A stretch of DNA of 64,000 bases. Source: Oligoflexia bacterium (GTDB taxonomy: Bacteria; Bdellovibrionota; Bacteriovoracia; Bacteriovoracales; Bacteriovoracaceae). The DNA lies in contig JADGAN010000023.1 in NCBI GenBank assembly GCA_015231955.1, positions 1-64,000 on the forward strand, read 5' to 3'. This document shows positions 1 through 9,063 of this stretch, piece after piece. Made by a program: the position numbers and the translations under genes. The notes beneath the pieces were generated by a model. That model had not been told where the DNA came from. It was given only the letters and a program-made list of their open reading frames with translations, and made no database searches. Positions within the stretch are counted from its first letter, which is position 1, and every line of letters begins with the position of its first letter.

Positions 1-200
1 CAACTTTGAATTGCTTCTCTGTTGAGCATACTTTTTATCTTTATTTAATTGTAAAAGAACATCAGAGCTTTTGCTTTTTTTAAGTTTAAATTTGCTCTGA
101 GGAAACCTATACTAGTTTTCGAATAATAATTGGTCAACACTTATTTTTATTTTTTTTCCATTACTTAGAGCGCATTTTTTTGCATCAGCGCTAGTGCGCC

Positions 201-1541
201 TCAAGAGAAAAGATAGGAGCTAAAATTCTCAATTTTCTTACTTGTCTCGTACCACTCCCAATCGATATCTGAAGCTTCAACAATGCCTGCTCCTCCATAA
301 ACAATTACCTTATTGTCATCAAAGAGAGCAGAACGAATTCCTACTGCAAACTCTACCTCGACAGAGGAGATCATTCCAACAGGAGCAGCATAAAAACCTC
401 TATGCATCTCACTCTCTATCAACGATATAGCTTCCATTGCCATATCATAAGGATAACCAAGCACTGCCGGAGTAGGATGAAAATGCTCTATAAGATGAAG
501 AATCGATTTATCTACTGATGTATGCAGAACTCCTCTGAATTTAGAGTAAAGATGAAACAATTTTTTTAATCTCATTACTTTTTGATGAAAAACTGTCTCC
601 CAATTGTGGCCGCAAATACTCTGGAGTTTTGATTCAATATCTTTACAAACGATATCGTGCTCTCGAATATCTTTAGCTGATTGAGATAACTGCCTAGCAT
701 TACCCTTTTCACGCGGGAGAGTCCCCGCTAAGGCTTCTGTCTCAATTTCATCGCCGTGAAGCAGAAAAAGCCTTTCGGGGGAAATAGAGAGAAAAGCACT
801 CTTTGGAGCGAATTCAAGATAAAAAATATAGGCATACTCTTTTGATGCAAAAATATTTCGCAGTACTTGTCGAGAATAGAGAAATGAATCAAAGTAAAAC
901 ACTTTGTTTCTCGATAGAACAACTTTATTGTTGTAATCCAATTGTTCTTTGATCACACTCACTTGTTTCTTCCATTGAATCTCACTTGGAACCAACATCT
1001 CCTCAATCAGCTGGGCCCCATGTCGTACATCTCGATCACCCTTTATCCCTTCTGGCAATAGAAAAAATCTCTCTCGCATCTTTGTTTCTAAAAAATCTTG
1101 GCCACAACCGCTACGCTCCACCAAAGAGATCGTAATGGTCATAACTCGTTTTTTTCTCTTATCCTCTTCTAGCAAGATAAAAGGAATAAAAAAACAATGC
1201 TTGCTGCTCTTAGATGTAAAATAAAAGAAATCCACTCCTCCAAAAATTTTCAAATAAGGTGACAGCTTTCTCAAATGACAAAGATCACTAGCAAGTTGTG
1301 ATTTTGGTTGCTCCTCTGACAACCATCCTGAATTTCCACCACCAATACAAAAGAGAGAATCTCCTCGATTTTTCCAGCATACCATAGGAGGATGAAGAGA
1401 TAAGTTTTCAATAAAAGTTAACATCTCTCTTTTAGTGTCCCCTGCGATAACAACGCTCCTCCTCAAAATCAAACACTCAAATTTTTGATTTTGATAATAA
1501 TATTTCTCAAATGAATTTAGAGTAAGATCATTAGGAAGCAT
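201..1541 (-). CDS. menF: Isochorismate synthase (menaquinone biosynthesis)
   Basis: This 446-residue protein belongs to the chorismate-binding family and should convert chorismate to isochorismate, the first committed step of menaquinone synthesis. Family landmarks appear in order: KVVLSR (catalytic-lysine region), ETEALAGTLPR, the REHDIV helix, FHPTPAVLGYP, RGFYAAPVG and, near the C-terminus, GAGIVEASDIDWEWYET. The HPTPAVLG and FYAAPVG segments favour isochorismate synthase over anthranilate synthase. It lies 3 nt after the methyltransferase gene on the same strand, which supports a two-gene menaquinone operon. Other men genes are not in the window. Family assignment is firm. Whether it serves menaquinone or a siderophore rests on the ubiE neighbour. 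Confidence 0.93.
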   Translation of the reverse strand: MLPNDLTLNSFEKYYYQNQKFECLILRRSVVIAGDTKREMLTFIENLSLHPPMVCWKNRGDSLFCIGGGNSGWLSEEQPKSQLASDLCHLRKLSPYLKIFGGVDFFYFTSKSSKHCFFIPFILLEEDKRKKRVMTITISLVERSGCGQDFLETKMRERFFLLPEGIKGDRDVRHGAQLIEEMLVPSEIQWKKQVSVIKEQLDYNNKVVLSRNKVFYFDSFLYSRQVLRNIFASKEYAYIFYLEFAPKSAFLSISPERLFLLHGDEIETEALAGTLPREKGNARQLSQSAKDIREHDIVCKDIESKLQSICGHNWETVFHQKVMRLKKLFHLYSKFRGVLHTSVDKSILHLIEHFHPTPAVLGYPYDMAMEAISLIESEMHRGFYAAPVGMISSVEVEFAVGIRSALFDDNKVIVYGGAGIVEASDIDWEWYETSKKIENFSSYLFS

Positions 1542-1544
1542 TCT

Positions 1545-2291
1545 CTACTTTACTCCAATATAGATGGTAACTAGTCCCCAGCACATTTTATGTTCCTCAA
1601 GCTTTCCAAATCCCCTCTTTCCTAATAAGTGCAGAAATCTTTCTCCTGCAGGAAATTCAAAAATCGAGTTTGCAAGATAGGAGTAAGAACTTTTTTGCCC
1701 AGAAAAAAATTCACTTACTGGCAACATTACTCTCTGAAAATAAAAGCGCAAAAGCTTTCTTGTAAGGAGGTTATGAACATTCCCCCAAGAAAATTCCAAT
1801 ACAAATAGTGTTCCACCCTTACTGAGCACTCTATATATTTCCGTAATAGCACCCTCTAGATCTTCAAAATTCCTCACACCAAAAGCTACAGTCGCAGCGC
1901 CAAAACATCCTGCCTCAAATGGAAGTAACTCTGCATTTCCCTCTTGAAAAGTTATTTTTGCAGTGGGGAGTTTTGCTCTCTTATACTTTATCTTTGCAAT
2001 CGCAAGCATCTCCTTAGCAGGATCGATAGCAACAACCTCACCACTTTCCAATGCATGAGAACGCGCTATCATTAAGGAGAGGTCTCCGGTACCTGCTGCC
2101 ACATCTAAAACCCGCATGACTCCTTGGCCTTGTTCTCTTGCTTGTTTTTCAAGTAAAGATACCAATCTCCTTCTCCACCACACATCCATTCTCATCGATA
2201 AGATCCGATTTAACAGATCATATTTCGGGGCCAAATCGTTAAACATTTTAGTTATAGTTGCCAGTTTATGCTCTTTACTTTTCATGTGCAT
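1545..2291 (-). CDS. ubiE: Demethylmenaquinone/UbiE-type C-methyltransferase
   Basis: This 248-residue class I SAM methyltransferase catalyses the last, C-methylating step of menaquinone (or ubiquinone) synthesis. The UbiE signature is visible: an N-terminal FNDLAPKYDLLNRILS segment, the SAM-binding VLDVAAGTGDLSL motif, and VAFGVRNFEDLEGAI. Length matches the family (about 230-255). An ATG start preceded by GGGGAGG about 8 nt upstream fits. A second in-frame Met lies two codons on. It is first in the operon with menF, and the pairing implies a menaquinone role (menG). The start is divergent from the DAHP synthase gene, with under 70 bp between them for both promoters. Confidence 0.94.
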   Translation of the reverse strand: MHMKSKEHKLATITKMFNDLAPKYDLLNRILSMRMDVWWRRRLVSLLEKQAREQGQGVMRVLDVAAGTGDLSLMIARSHALESGEVVAIDPAKEMLAIAKIKYKRAKLPTAKITFQEGNAELLPFEAGCFGAATVAFGVRNFEDLEGAITEIYRVLSKGGTLFVLEFSWGNVHNLLTRKLLRFYFQRVMLPVSEFFSGQKSSYSYLANSIFEFPAGERFLHLLGKRGFGKLEEHKMCWGLVTIYIGVK

Positions 2292-2358
2292 CCCATTAAC
2301 CTCCCCTCGATCTTGCTATTTATTTCTATTCTATAAGACATTGGTTAGGAGAAACGTA

Positions 2359-3111
2359 GTGCTATTTATTATCGGCCCTTGCGCATTAGAAACAATCGAA
2401 CAGGTTAAACCCATCGTTTCCTTATGCAAAAAGTACGAGATTAAACACTTTCGTGCTCAACTCTTCAAGCCTAGAACCAGAGCACATTCATTTCAAGGCC
2501 TAGGTTTAAGCAAGCAAGGGCTAGATATCATCACTTACCTAAAATCTGAAAAGATGGCCATAGTTAGTGAAGCCGCATCGATCGAACAATTAGAGTCTAT
2601 CATTTCCTTTGCCGATATTGTTCAAATTGGCGCACGCAATATGCAAAACTTTGAACTTCTTAAAAATGTTGGCAAGATTCTTAAGAACGCATCACAAGAA
2701 AAGCCAGATTCACAATTTCCTTGCGTAATGCTAAAGCGTGGGTTTGCCAACACCCTCGAAGAGTGGCTAGCTTCGGCAAATTACTTAGAGATTGGTGGAG
2801 TACCCTCGTCCCACATCATTCTCTGTGAGCGAGGCACAAGAAATTTTTCATCACCGACAGGAATCACCCTTGATCTTGCCATGGCATACAAGGCCCAGCA
2901 AATAAGCAAATATCGTGTTATTGTCGATCCTAGTCATGGTACGAGAGAACGTGGTCTCGTCATTCCATTAACAAAAGCATCCATTGCCATAGGAGTTGAT
3001 GGTGTGATGATTGAAGTTCATCCAAAACCTTGGGAATCAGTGAGTGATCCTGCGCAGGCACTCTCCATAGAGGAGCTTGATGCTTATTTAGCTGTCAATT
3101 TTGCAAAATAA
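2359..3111 (+). CDS. aroF: Class I-beta DAHP synthase, short form
   Basis: Catalyses condensation of phosphoenolpyruvate and erythrose-4-phosphate, the first step to chorismate. Motifs in order: GPCALE, FKPRTRAHSFQGLG, VQIGARNMQNFELL, LKRGFANTLEEWL, CERGTRNF, VDPSHGTRER and IEVHPKPW, all typical of type I-beta enzymes of the Bacillus/Thermotoga class. The open frame extends upstream into ubiE, but a GTG at this position has AGGAG 8 nt upstream and begins just before the conserved FIIGPCA strand, giving 250 residues. This form has no N-terminal ACT or chorismate-mutase-like regulatory domain. The usual RGGAFKPRT is RAQLFKPRT here. It probably feeds chorismate to the divergent menF. Confidence 0.9.
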   Translation: MLFIIGPCALETIEQVKPIVSLCKKYEIKHFRAQLFKPRTRAHSFQGLGLSKQGLDIITYLKSEKMAIVSEAASIEQLESIISFADIVQIGARNMQNFELLKNVGKILKNASQEKPDSQFPCVMLKRGFANTLEEWLASANYLEIGGVPSSHIILCERGTRNFSSPTGITLDLAMAYKAQQISKYRVIVDPSHGTRERGLVIPLTKASIAIGVDGVMIEVHPKPWESVSDPAQALSIEELDAYLAVNFAK

Positions 3112-3205
3112 GCTGGCCGCTTGATCTTCTTGCCTGTAAATAAGTGTTACGTTTTACGTTAGTATTAGCAATAGTAGTAATCACTTGAGGAAAGGCAAAG
3201 CGTTT

Positions 3206-4195
3206 ATGTCGCGCGGGTTTAATCTAGTAAATAATCTTCCACCGCATATTCAAAAAGCATTAATGGAACTTGATCTTTCTATCCCGGAGGGGGGAACGTA
3301 CCATGAGATCATCTCTTTGCTTAATCAGACTGTTTTACTCGGGGGGAAACGTTTTCGCCCCATGCTCCTTTTTTTAATTGGTGACCTCTTTGCTATTCCT
3401 ATGGGCAGGCTTGCTCCATTTGCCAGAGCAATTGAATATGTACATGTTGCAAGCCTTTGTCATGATGATGTCATCGATAGCGCCTCGATGAGACGAGGTC
3501 TTCCTTCAATTAATGTTGTCGCTTCCAATAAAATGGCAATTTTAAGTGGGGACTATCTCCTTGCTAAAGTTATTCAAGATTTATGTATGAATGGACACTT
3601 ACCTTCGCTCCAAGCACTTTCTACTGTCATCATGGATCTTAGTCTTGGGGAATGGATGCAGTCACAAACCAATGGCAAATTTCAAGAACCGCCTGACAAA
3701 GAATGGATCGATACCATCATCAAGAAAAAAACTGCAAGTTTGATCGCTTGGAGCTGCTTAGTCCCAGCTCTTCTAAGCAACGCTCCCTCGTCCATGATGA
3801 ATGATCTTAAGCAACTGGGCCTGCTCCTAGGTGAGATTTTTCAACTTACCGATGATATTCTCGACTTTACCACTCCAGAAAATACACCACCTGAAGAAAT
3901 TCTCAGTGATCTACAAAGTGGAACAGTCAACTCGGTTCTAAGTGAATACTTTCACGAAAATCCTACCCAGTGGAGCAACTGGCGCGAAGGAAAGTTTAAT
4001 CTAGATAGTGCTGATTTTACTAATGCTATGTTAATTGTAGAAAAAAAGTGTGAAATAGTTGGAGATCAGGCACTAAAAACTTTCCAAGCTTTGATTCAAA
4101 ATATCTCCCATTTTACTACAAAAAATTTATTGGACTCACCCGCTTCCTTGGCATTAGAATTACTTATTCGTTATCTTCCTAACCGTAAAAAGTAA
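3206..4195 (+). CDS. ispB: All-trans polyprenyl diphosphate synthase
   Basis: An E-type prenyl transferase that elongates isoprenoid diphosphates, probably the menaquinone side chain given the neighbours. Visible are GGKRFRPML, the first aspartate-rich motif HDDVID (D87 to D91) followed by MRRG, the GDYLLAK segment, and the second motif TDDILDF (D216). At 329 residues it matches the hepta/octaprenyl synthase family. I chose the ATG at 3206 because GAGGAAAGG lies about 10 nt upstream. A TTG seven codons earlier is open but has no comparable site. It follows aroF by 94 nt and is 9 nt before the ankyrin lipoprotein gene. Chain length cannot be read from the sequence. Confidence 0.9.
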   Translation: MSRGFNLVNNLPPHIQKALMELDLSIPEGGTYHEIISLLNQTVLLGGKRFRPMLLFLIGDLFAIPMGRLAPFARAIEYVHVASLCHDDVIDSASMRRGLPSINVVASNKMAILSGDYLLAKVIQDLCMNGHLPSLQALSTVIMDLSLGEWMQSQTNGKFQEPPDKEWIDTIIKKKTASLIAWSCLVPALLSNAPSSMMNDLKQLGLLLGEIFQLTDDILDFTTPENTPPEEILSDLQSGTVNSVLSEYFHENPTQWSNWREGKFNLDSADFTNAMLIVEKKCEIVGDQALKTFQALIQNISHFTTKNLLDSPASLALELLIRYLPNRKK

Positions 4196-4204
4196 GGATT
4201 CTTT

Positions 4205-5203
4205 ATGTCACGGCACCTTTTGTTTCTTTTACTTCTGTCTTTTCTCATAACGTCTGGATTTACGACTGGATGTGGCAACGATAAAATGAAAAGCAAGAGA
4301 AGATCAGCGTCCAATGAACAACAACAACAAAATCGCATCAACCCTAGTGAAGGATTGATTCCCGTAACCAATATTACTCCTGATATGCCTTTTGATCAAA
4401 GAGAGAGCATTTGTAAGAATCACACTGGATCGCTCAAAGCAACTTGCACCTATGATAAAGAGATGGTGAAGAGTCTTCTTCGCTACTATCCCATAGACCA
4501 GACAGTTAACTTGCAAAACGATTATGGATGGACGCCACTGATGTGGGCCTGTAAAAATGGACAAAGCGATTTGGTAAAGCTTTTTCTCGAGCAACCTAGT
4601 GTGGATATCAATCTCCAAGATAAAGTAGACAGAAGCGCTCTCACCTATGCACTCTCAGAAAAAGAACGAACAGAAATTGTCGAGCTACTGCTTGCACGTC
4701 CTGAAATTGACATTTCTTTAGAGGATAAGTGGAAAGACACAGCGATCAAACTTGCTTACAAAGCACGCCTGCTCGACGTAACTAGAACATTGCTAAAAAA
4801 AGGTGCCAAGGTCAATGACCAATACCTTTTAGTCAAGGCCACCCAAGATAATCTTCTCGATTTTGTAGAGCTTTTTTTAGAATTCAAGGCCATGCCTAAT
4901 ATGTTCGACAGTGAGGGTTCTTCGGCCCTTTGTGAAGCTGCACGCACTGGTTCTATTGTTCTAGTCACCTTGTTGATCAAGCACAACGCTGATATCAATA
5001 TTGTTGATCATAAAAATGGCAGCACCCCTATGATCTATGCGACCAAGAAAGGAAACTATGAAATTGTCTCTACACTTCTACAACACGGCGCAAATCCGAA
5101 CATTCGTGAGAGGGGAGCAGGAAAAACAGCTCTTTGGTACGCAGTGTCTCTCAATCGCCCCGAGATTGCAGAGCTAATTCGCTCTTATGGAGGGCAATTC
5201 TAG
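4205..5203 (+). CDS. Ankyrin-repeat lipoprotein
   Basis: A 332-residue exported protein. The N-terminus has a hydrophobic stretch of leucines and phenylalanines ending in TTGC, a plausible but not ideal lipobox, so it is probably a lipoprotein. From about residue 95 to the end there are about seven ankyrin-type repeats, for example GWTPLMWACKNGQSDLVKLF, GSTPMIYATKKGNYEIVSTL and KTALWYAVSLNRPEIAELI. Some middle repeats are divergent. Ankyrin repeats bind other proteins; the partner is unknown. A good AAGGA site precedes the ATG. It probably shares a transcript with the prenyl synthase 9 nt upstream, but no functional link is evident. Confidence 0.8.
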   Translation: MSRHLLFLLLLSFLITSGFTTGCGNDKMKSKRRSASNEQQQQNRINPSEGLIPVTNITPDMPFDQRESICKNHTGSLKATCTYDKEMVKSLLRYYPIDQTVNLQNDYGWTPLMWACKNGQSDLVKLFLEQPSVDINLQDKVDRSALTYALSEKERTEIVELLLARPEIDISLEDKWKDTAIKLAYKARLLDVTRTLLKKGAKVNDQYLLVKATQDNLLDFVELFLEFKAMPNMFDSEGSSALCEAARTGSIVLVTLLIKHNADINIVDHKNGSTPMIYATKKGNYEIVSTLLQHGANPNIRERGAGKTALWYAVSLNRPEIAELIRSYGGQF

Positions 5204-5234
5204 GTTAAATTTTCAACATTTAACAAATTCGTTC

Positions 5235-5263
5235 TAGTCAATTATTTTCTGTTCGGCTATGAT
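5235..5263 (+). promoter_or_regulatory. Candidate sigma-70 type promoter for rpsU
   Basis: TAGTCA and TATGAT are separated by 17 nt, upstream of rpsU. The -10 matches five of six consensus bases and the -35 four of six. It sits in the short gap after the ankyrin lipoprotein gene. Seen by eye only; there is no transcript evidence. Confidence 0.4.
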
Positions 5264-5345
5264 GCCCCCTACGAGTTGGTTAATTGGCTGAATTATGCTC
5301 ACAGCATTTAAATAAGAAAATCATGAAAGGAGAGTGTCACGTCTT

Positions 5346-5570
5346 ATGTCAAGCGAAACCATTAAAGTGAAAATTGATGATCAACAAAATGTAGACCGCG
5401 TTCTAAAGAAGTTTAAAAGGTTGTGTGAAAGTTATGGGATTGTGAGAGAGTATAAAAAGAGACAATCGTACGCTAAACCATCGGTATGCTTAAAAGAGAA
5501 ACGTAAATCTGCAGACAAAAGACGTAAAAAAACAATCTTAAAGCAAAAATACTCAGGTGACCGTATTTAA
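5346..5570 (+). CDS. rpsU: 30S ribosomal protein S21
   Basis: This 74-residue basic protein matches S21 of the small ribosomal subunit: VDRVLKKFKRLCESYGI, then REYKKRQSY and a lysine/arginine-rich tail (KRRKKT). S21 assists initiation on mRNAs through the anti-Shine-Dalgarno end of 16S rRNA. I take the ATG at 5346. An in-frame GTG at 5334 lies directly on the AAGGAG site and cannot use it, while 5346 is about 13 nt downstream. It stands alone, without dnaG or rpoD beside it, and converges with the FHA-RDD gene 20 nt away. Confidence 0.93.
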   Translation: MSSETIKVKIDDQQNVDRVLKKFKRLCESYGIVREYKKRQSYAKPSVCLKEKRKSADKRRKKTILKQKYSGDRI

Positions 5571-5590
5571 TCCGTGCTTCCTGCATTAGT

Positions 5591-8293
5591 TTAACTTCTA
5601 GAAGTTTTCACTAAAAGTAATGATCTGGTTACATACTCTTTAGCTGTCGGTAAGCCTAAAACAATTGGCAATTCCAAAATAACAAACGGTAACGTCAGAA
5701 TTGAAATCGTCCCCCTGAAAAGACCTAAAATGTATGCATTAGAAAAGCTCTCCATTGGTTTTATCCCCACAATGTATTGAAAAAAAGTTGTCCCTACAAT
5801 GGTTATAGGGAATACAAACGCAAAGATTAATGCGGTTGGAGTAAACTCAGAATAAAAGAAGGCAATATAATCCCAGAGGAAATTTAAATCTTTTATACTT
5901 ACATAACTTAGTAGCTCTTCACTCGATTTAACAAGAATTGAGTACTTTGCAAGATAGGCCAATACCACTCGATCTAATTCACTCACAGCAGAACTTAAAT
6001 GGTGGAGGTACTTACTTATAAAATAAGCTAACACCAAGTCGCCAGCAAGAGAAACCCCCCTGCGCAAAGGCCCTGCAAGTGCATAATCATTACCATAGTT
6101 CACACACAAGATCTCTTTAATGCAAGTTACAACCATGGAAAAGAGTTTTGAAGAGGCCTTAAGACGTTTGATTATATTAGGTGAAAGTTGGCGTAGTTGC
6201 TTTAGCTTAAGATAGAGCCTCTCTCGCTTTTTGCGTAAGAATTGATTCATTCCTACAATATGTGCCCATGCTCTACTCTCAGCAACTCCTAGAAGCTCTT
6301 CATTTTGACAAATTAAAAGTGAGCGTGAGAAGATTTCTTTCATCGAGGGAATTCCTATTGCCATCGTCAAATCCAAAGGGGCCAGTGGTAATAACACCAA
6401 TCCCAAACTACATCGAATGCAAGTGGTTACTCTGCCAATACCTCCTCTCATCGGTCCATCAATTTGTAAGATGAACTGCCCAAGAGTCGAACCTAACAAT
6501 AGAGGAATCATCAACAAAAAAAATATCGCGAGCAAAAATGAAATTTTTTCCAAAAGAGAAAAACTCATGTTCATATAGATGAACACAATATCACCGCTAA
6601 TACCCGTGGCAGAGAGCACGTATTGATAAGCATAAAGCATTTTTGCAAACAAGAGGCGATCCCATTCATTAACTATGGGAAAAAAATCTCCAAGCAAATG
6701 CGTAAATGCAAAGATTATTGCAAGATCAATGGCAAAAGCACAACTCCTCCTACGCCAACGAGGAATTAAATAAATGGGCAAACCCGTTGCTAAATCACGT
6801 TCCGGCAACATCAAGAGGATGCGAATCCATCGCACCAATCTGCGATAAAGAGCACTTTTTTCTAATATGGCCTTAATCTTTGCAATGATTTTTTCAAACA
6901 AAGCAGATAGCGCTTCTGCTATTCGATCCCGGAAAGAGAGTTTTTTTGCCTCACCATGAACACTTTCTAAAACAATATCTACATAGGTTGTATCAATATC
7001 TTTGTCTTTATTATCTTTGCTTTTATGTCGCCTTAATTTCCTTAGTCGCATCATCTCAAGCGAAGGCAGTGTGACAAGACAAGACCGAAAAATCATCTCT
7101 TTGATTGTAGGTAATCCCATAATCAGTGGAATCTCAAGCACAAAGAATGGTAGCGTAACTGCTCCAAAAATGGCCTTTAGTGGCGGCAGGATTCTTTGAG
7201 TAATAGGATCATTTAATACACGCACTCTTAATAAGTAAGCAGGGATGGAGACTCCGTACAAGAGTGCTCCTAATAGCGTCCAAAAGAGGTAAGTCGTAAT
7301 CGGAAATGCCTCTAAAAAACGTTCCAGAAAAAAGAAAATAATCGAGTTACTTGAAAACCATTGATCTAGCAAAAATCCATACCCTTCGGTTATCGCATGA
7401 ATAATATCTGTGCATACAAGATTATAAGAGTTTAATGACCGCAGGAAAAAATCTGCCCAAAAGCAGATCATCACATCTATAGAAAAGAGAAGAAATCGAA
7501 ATTTCCTACTTACGATTTCAATTCCTTTACCTTCTAAATTTGCATAGCTGAATTTCTTTAATAGCCGAATCCCTTCTCTACATAAAAAGCTCCAAAACTC
7601 GGCCAGTTGTTCTGATAATGTTTTATTTTTTTTCACCGCCTCTGCTTCTGTGACCTTTTTTCTATAAGCGTGATCTACCTTTCTTGGCTCCTCTAAAATC
7701 AAAGGTCTCGTCTTGGTCACTGAAATCATCACACCACCAAGACTAATCTTAGAAGAGGTATCCAATACCCACAATTTTCCTGCAGAAATATCTCTTTCAC
7801 CCACAGTAATTCCACGCATTTGATGTTGTGACATTAAAACTAGATAGTTGTTCATCAAATACACTTTGCAGTGGCGCAATACTCCATCTGGGTCGTTTAC
7901 TACGATATGAGAGTGTTCACCACATCCAAAAGCAATCGCAGTTTGCACATTAAAAAAACGCTTTTCTTCACAGTTTTCCATACCTTCTACGCAAAGATAG
8001 AACGTTTTTTCATCATCATCCTCACTCTCTAATTCAGTTGGAGAGGCCTTTGCTTTTCTTACCTCGACATGTTCCTTTTCTCCTTTTCGATTTTGTTTAA
8101 TCAACTTCCCATGAGCATCATACTTTCTCTCATACTTGTTATTAGTCAATGTCACCTCTTGATTTTTCGGTTTCTCTCCTTGCTCCCCATTGCTAGAGTG
8201 ACCATGCCCCACGGTATTCACCTCTATTTGCATGGTCTCATCAGGGTTAAAATCTGGAGTATTGTTCTCTGGGAGTGGTTTTTTTTGCGACAA
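5591..8293 (-). CDS. FHA-like domain protein with three RDD membrane modules
   Basis: A 900-residue membrane protein. About 85 charged residues precede an FHA-like domain (about 95-195, with FGCGEHSHIVVNDPDG and LRHCKVYLMNNYLVL). Three membrane modules follow, starting near residues 262, 511 and 741, each opening with an Arg-rich segment and a Asp-containing helix (FRFLLFSIDV, RRRSCAFAIDLAI, RRGVSLAGDLVL). Each ends with a related segment, for example LPFVILELPIVLGLPTAKEY. This is the RDD family layout, tripled. The start is TTG with AGGAGG 5 nt upstream; no ATG occurs before residue 21. FHA domains usually bind phosphothreonine, but no kinase is adjacent. RDD function is poorly defined; transport of small solutes or ions has been proposed. 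Confidence 0.78.
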   Translation of the reverse strand: MSQKKPLPENNTPDFNPDETMQIEVNTVGHGHSSNGEQGEKPKNQEVTLTNNKYERKYDAHGKLIKQNRKGEKEHVEVRKAKASPTELESEDDDEKTFYLCVEGMENCEEKRFFNVQTAIAFGCGEHSHIVVNDPDGVLRHCKVYLMNNYLVLMSQHQMRGITVGERDISAGKLWVLDTSSKISLGGVMISVTKTRPLILEEPRKVDHAYRKKVTEAEAVKKNKTLSEQLAEFWSFLCREGIRLLKKFSYANLEGKGIEIVSRKFRFLLFSIDVMICFWADFFLRSLNSYNLVCTDIIHAITEGYGFLLDQWFSSNSIIFFFLERFLEAFPITTYLFWTLLGALLYGVSIPAYLLRVRVLNDPITQRILPPLKAIFGAVTLPFFVLEIPLIMGLPTIKEMIFRSCLVTLPSLEMMRLRKLRRHKSKDNKDKDIDTTYVDIVLESVHGEAKKLSFRDRIAEALSALFEKIIAKIKAILEKSALYRRLVRWIRILLMLPERDLATGLPIYLIPRWRRRSCAFAIDLAIIFAFTHLLGDFFPIVNEWDRLLFAKMLYAYQYVLSATGISGDIVFIYMNMSFSLLEKISFLLAIFFLLMIPLLLGSTLGQFILQIDGPMRGGIGRVTTCIRCSLGLVLLPLAPLDLTMAIGIPSMKEIFSRSLLICQNEELLGVAESRAWAHIVGMNQFLRKKRERLYLKLKQLRQLSPNIIKRLKASSKLFSMVVTCIKEILCVNYGNDYALAGPLRRGVSLAGDLVLAYFISKYLHHLSSAVSELDRVVLAYLAKYSILVKSSEELLSYVSIKDLNFLWDYIAFFYSEFTPTALIFAFVFPITIVGTTFFQYIVGIKPMESFSNAYILGLFRGTISILTLPFVILELPIVLGLPTAKEYVTRSLLLVKTSRS

Positions 8294-8357
8294 GGATGCC
8301 TCCTATATTGTGAGCAAAAGATGTCATAGTATAATTATAGATAGGAGGGCCATAGAA

Positions 8358-9044
8358 ATGAATCTTGTAAAAATTGTATTCTGCTTAGAAGATAAACAAG
8401 ATCTCGCATTGCTTAGAACCAAATTTAATACCAATGAAAAATTTATCTTTGAATACATCATAAACATTGAAGATTTAGATAAGATCATTCAAGCTGGAGA
8501 GGTCTCTCTGATCATTTTTAATTATGGTGAGCAAACACTCGAGCTTGGACGGCAAATCAAGGAGAAGCTGAGCGAAGTTCTCTGCTTTTACATTTTTCCT
8601 CAAGATGTCGAGCTAGATACATTACTGAAATTACAGCTATCCTATAAAAATTTTGATGGCCCAATCATTCGCCCTCTCAATGTCTCTCTTCTCGGAAAAA
8701 TCTTCTACGATCTCTTCGTCATTAAAAATGTGGATCCATTTACAGAAGCAGAGGCATCTTCTTATGATACCCCTCCCGCTAAAGAAGCTCAAAAAGAGTC
8801 CAAGGAAATTGCTTTTAGCAAAGAAGATGAGGAAGGCGCCAAAGAGATTGCTATTGAACAACAGAGCTATGATAAGTTTAACACTAAAGAGTTTATGGAG
8901 CTTGCAGAGTTCAAGAGAGAATGTGCACAAGAGAAAGCTCTTGCAGATCTACTGTCAGAGGGGGAGGAGCAGGAGAAAAAACTTTACGAAGAGATCTTAG
9001 CGAAGGAAGAAGCGGAGAAGCGCAAAATTATCAAGAAAAAATAG
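8358..9044 (+). CDS. Receiver-like (pseudo-receiver) protein with acidic tail
   Basis: A 228-residue protein. The first 120 residues look like a receiver fold (MNLVKIVFCLEDK, VSLIIFNYGE, CFYIF, GPIIRPLN), but the phospho-acceptor position in the third strand reads FNYG rather than an aspartate and the usual Lys-Pro is Arg-Pro. It is therefore probably not phosphorylated. The remainder is acidic and helix-forming (EDEEGAKEIA, EEQEKKLYEEILAKEEAEKR). The ATG has AGGAGGG 8 nt upstream; the open frame further 5' overlaps the divergent gene and is ignored. It is divergent from the FHA-RDD gene across a 64-nt gap, so the two may be coregulated. Function unknown. Confidence 0.7.
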   Translation: MNLVKIVFCLEDKQDLALLRTKFNTNEKFIFEYIINIEDLDKIIQAGEVSLIIFNYGEQTLELGRQIKEKLSEVLCFYIFPQDVELDTLLKLQLSYKNFDGPIIRPLNVSLLGKIFYDLFVIKNVDPFTEAEASSYDTPPAKEAQKESKEIAFSKEDEEGAKEIAIEQQSYDKFNTKEFMELAEFKRECAQEKALADLLSEGEEQEKKLYEEILAKEEAEKRKIIKKK

Positions 9045-9063
9045 TTACCTCTCTTTATCTTCT

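Noticed and set aside
2116-2358. N-terminal extension of the DAHP synthase
   Set aside because: This part overlaps ubiE on the other strand, lacks family similarity, and a GTG with a good ribosome site lies just before the conserved domain.
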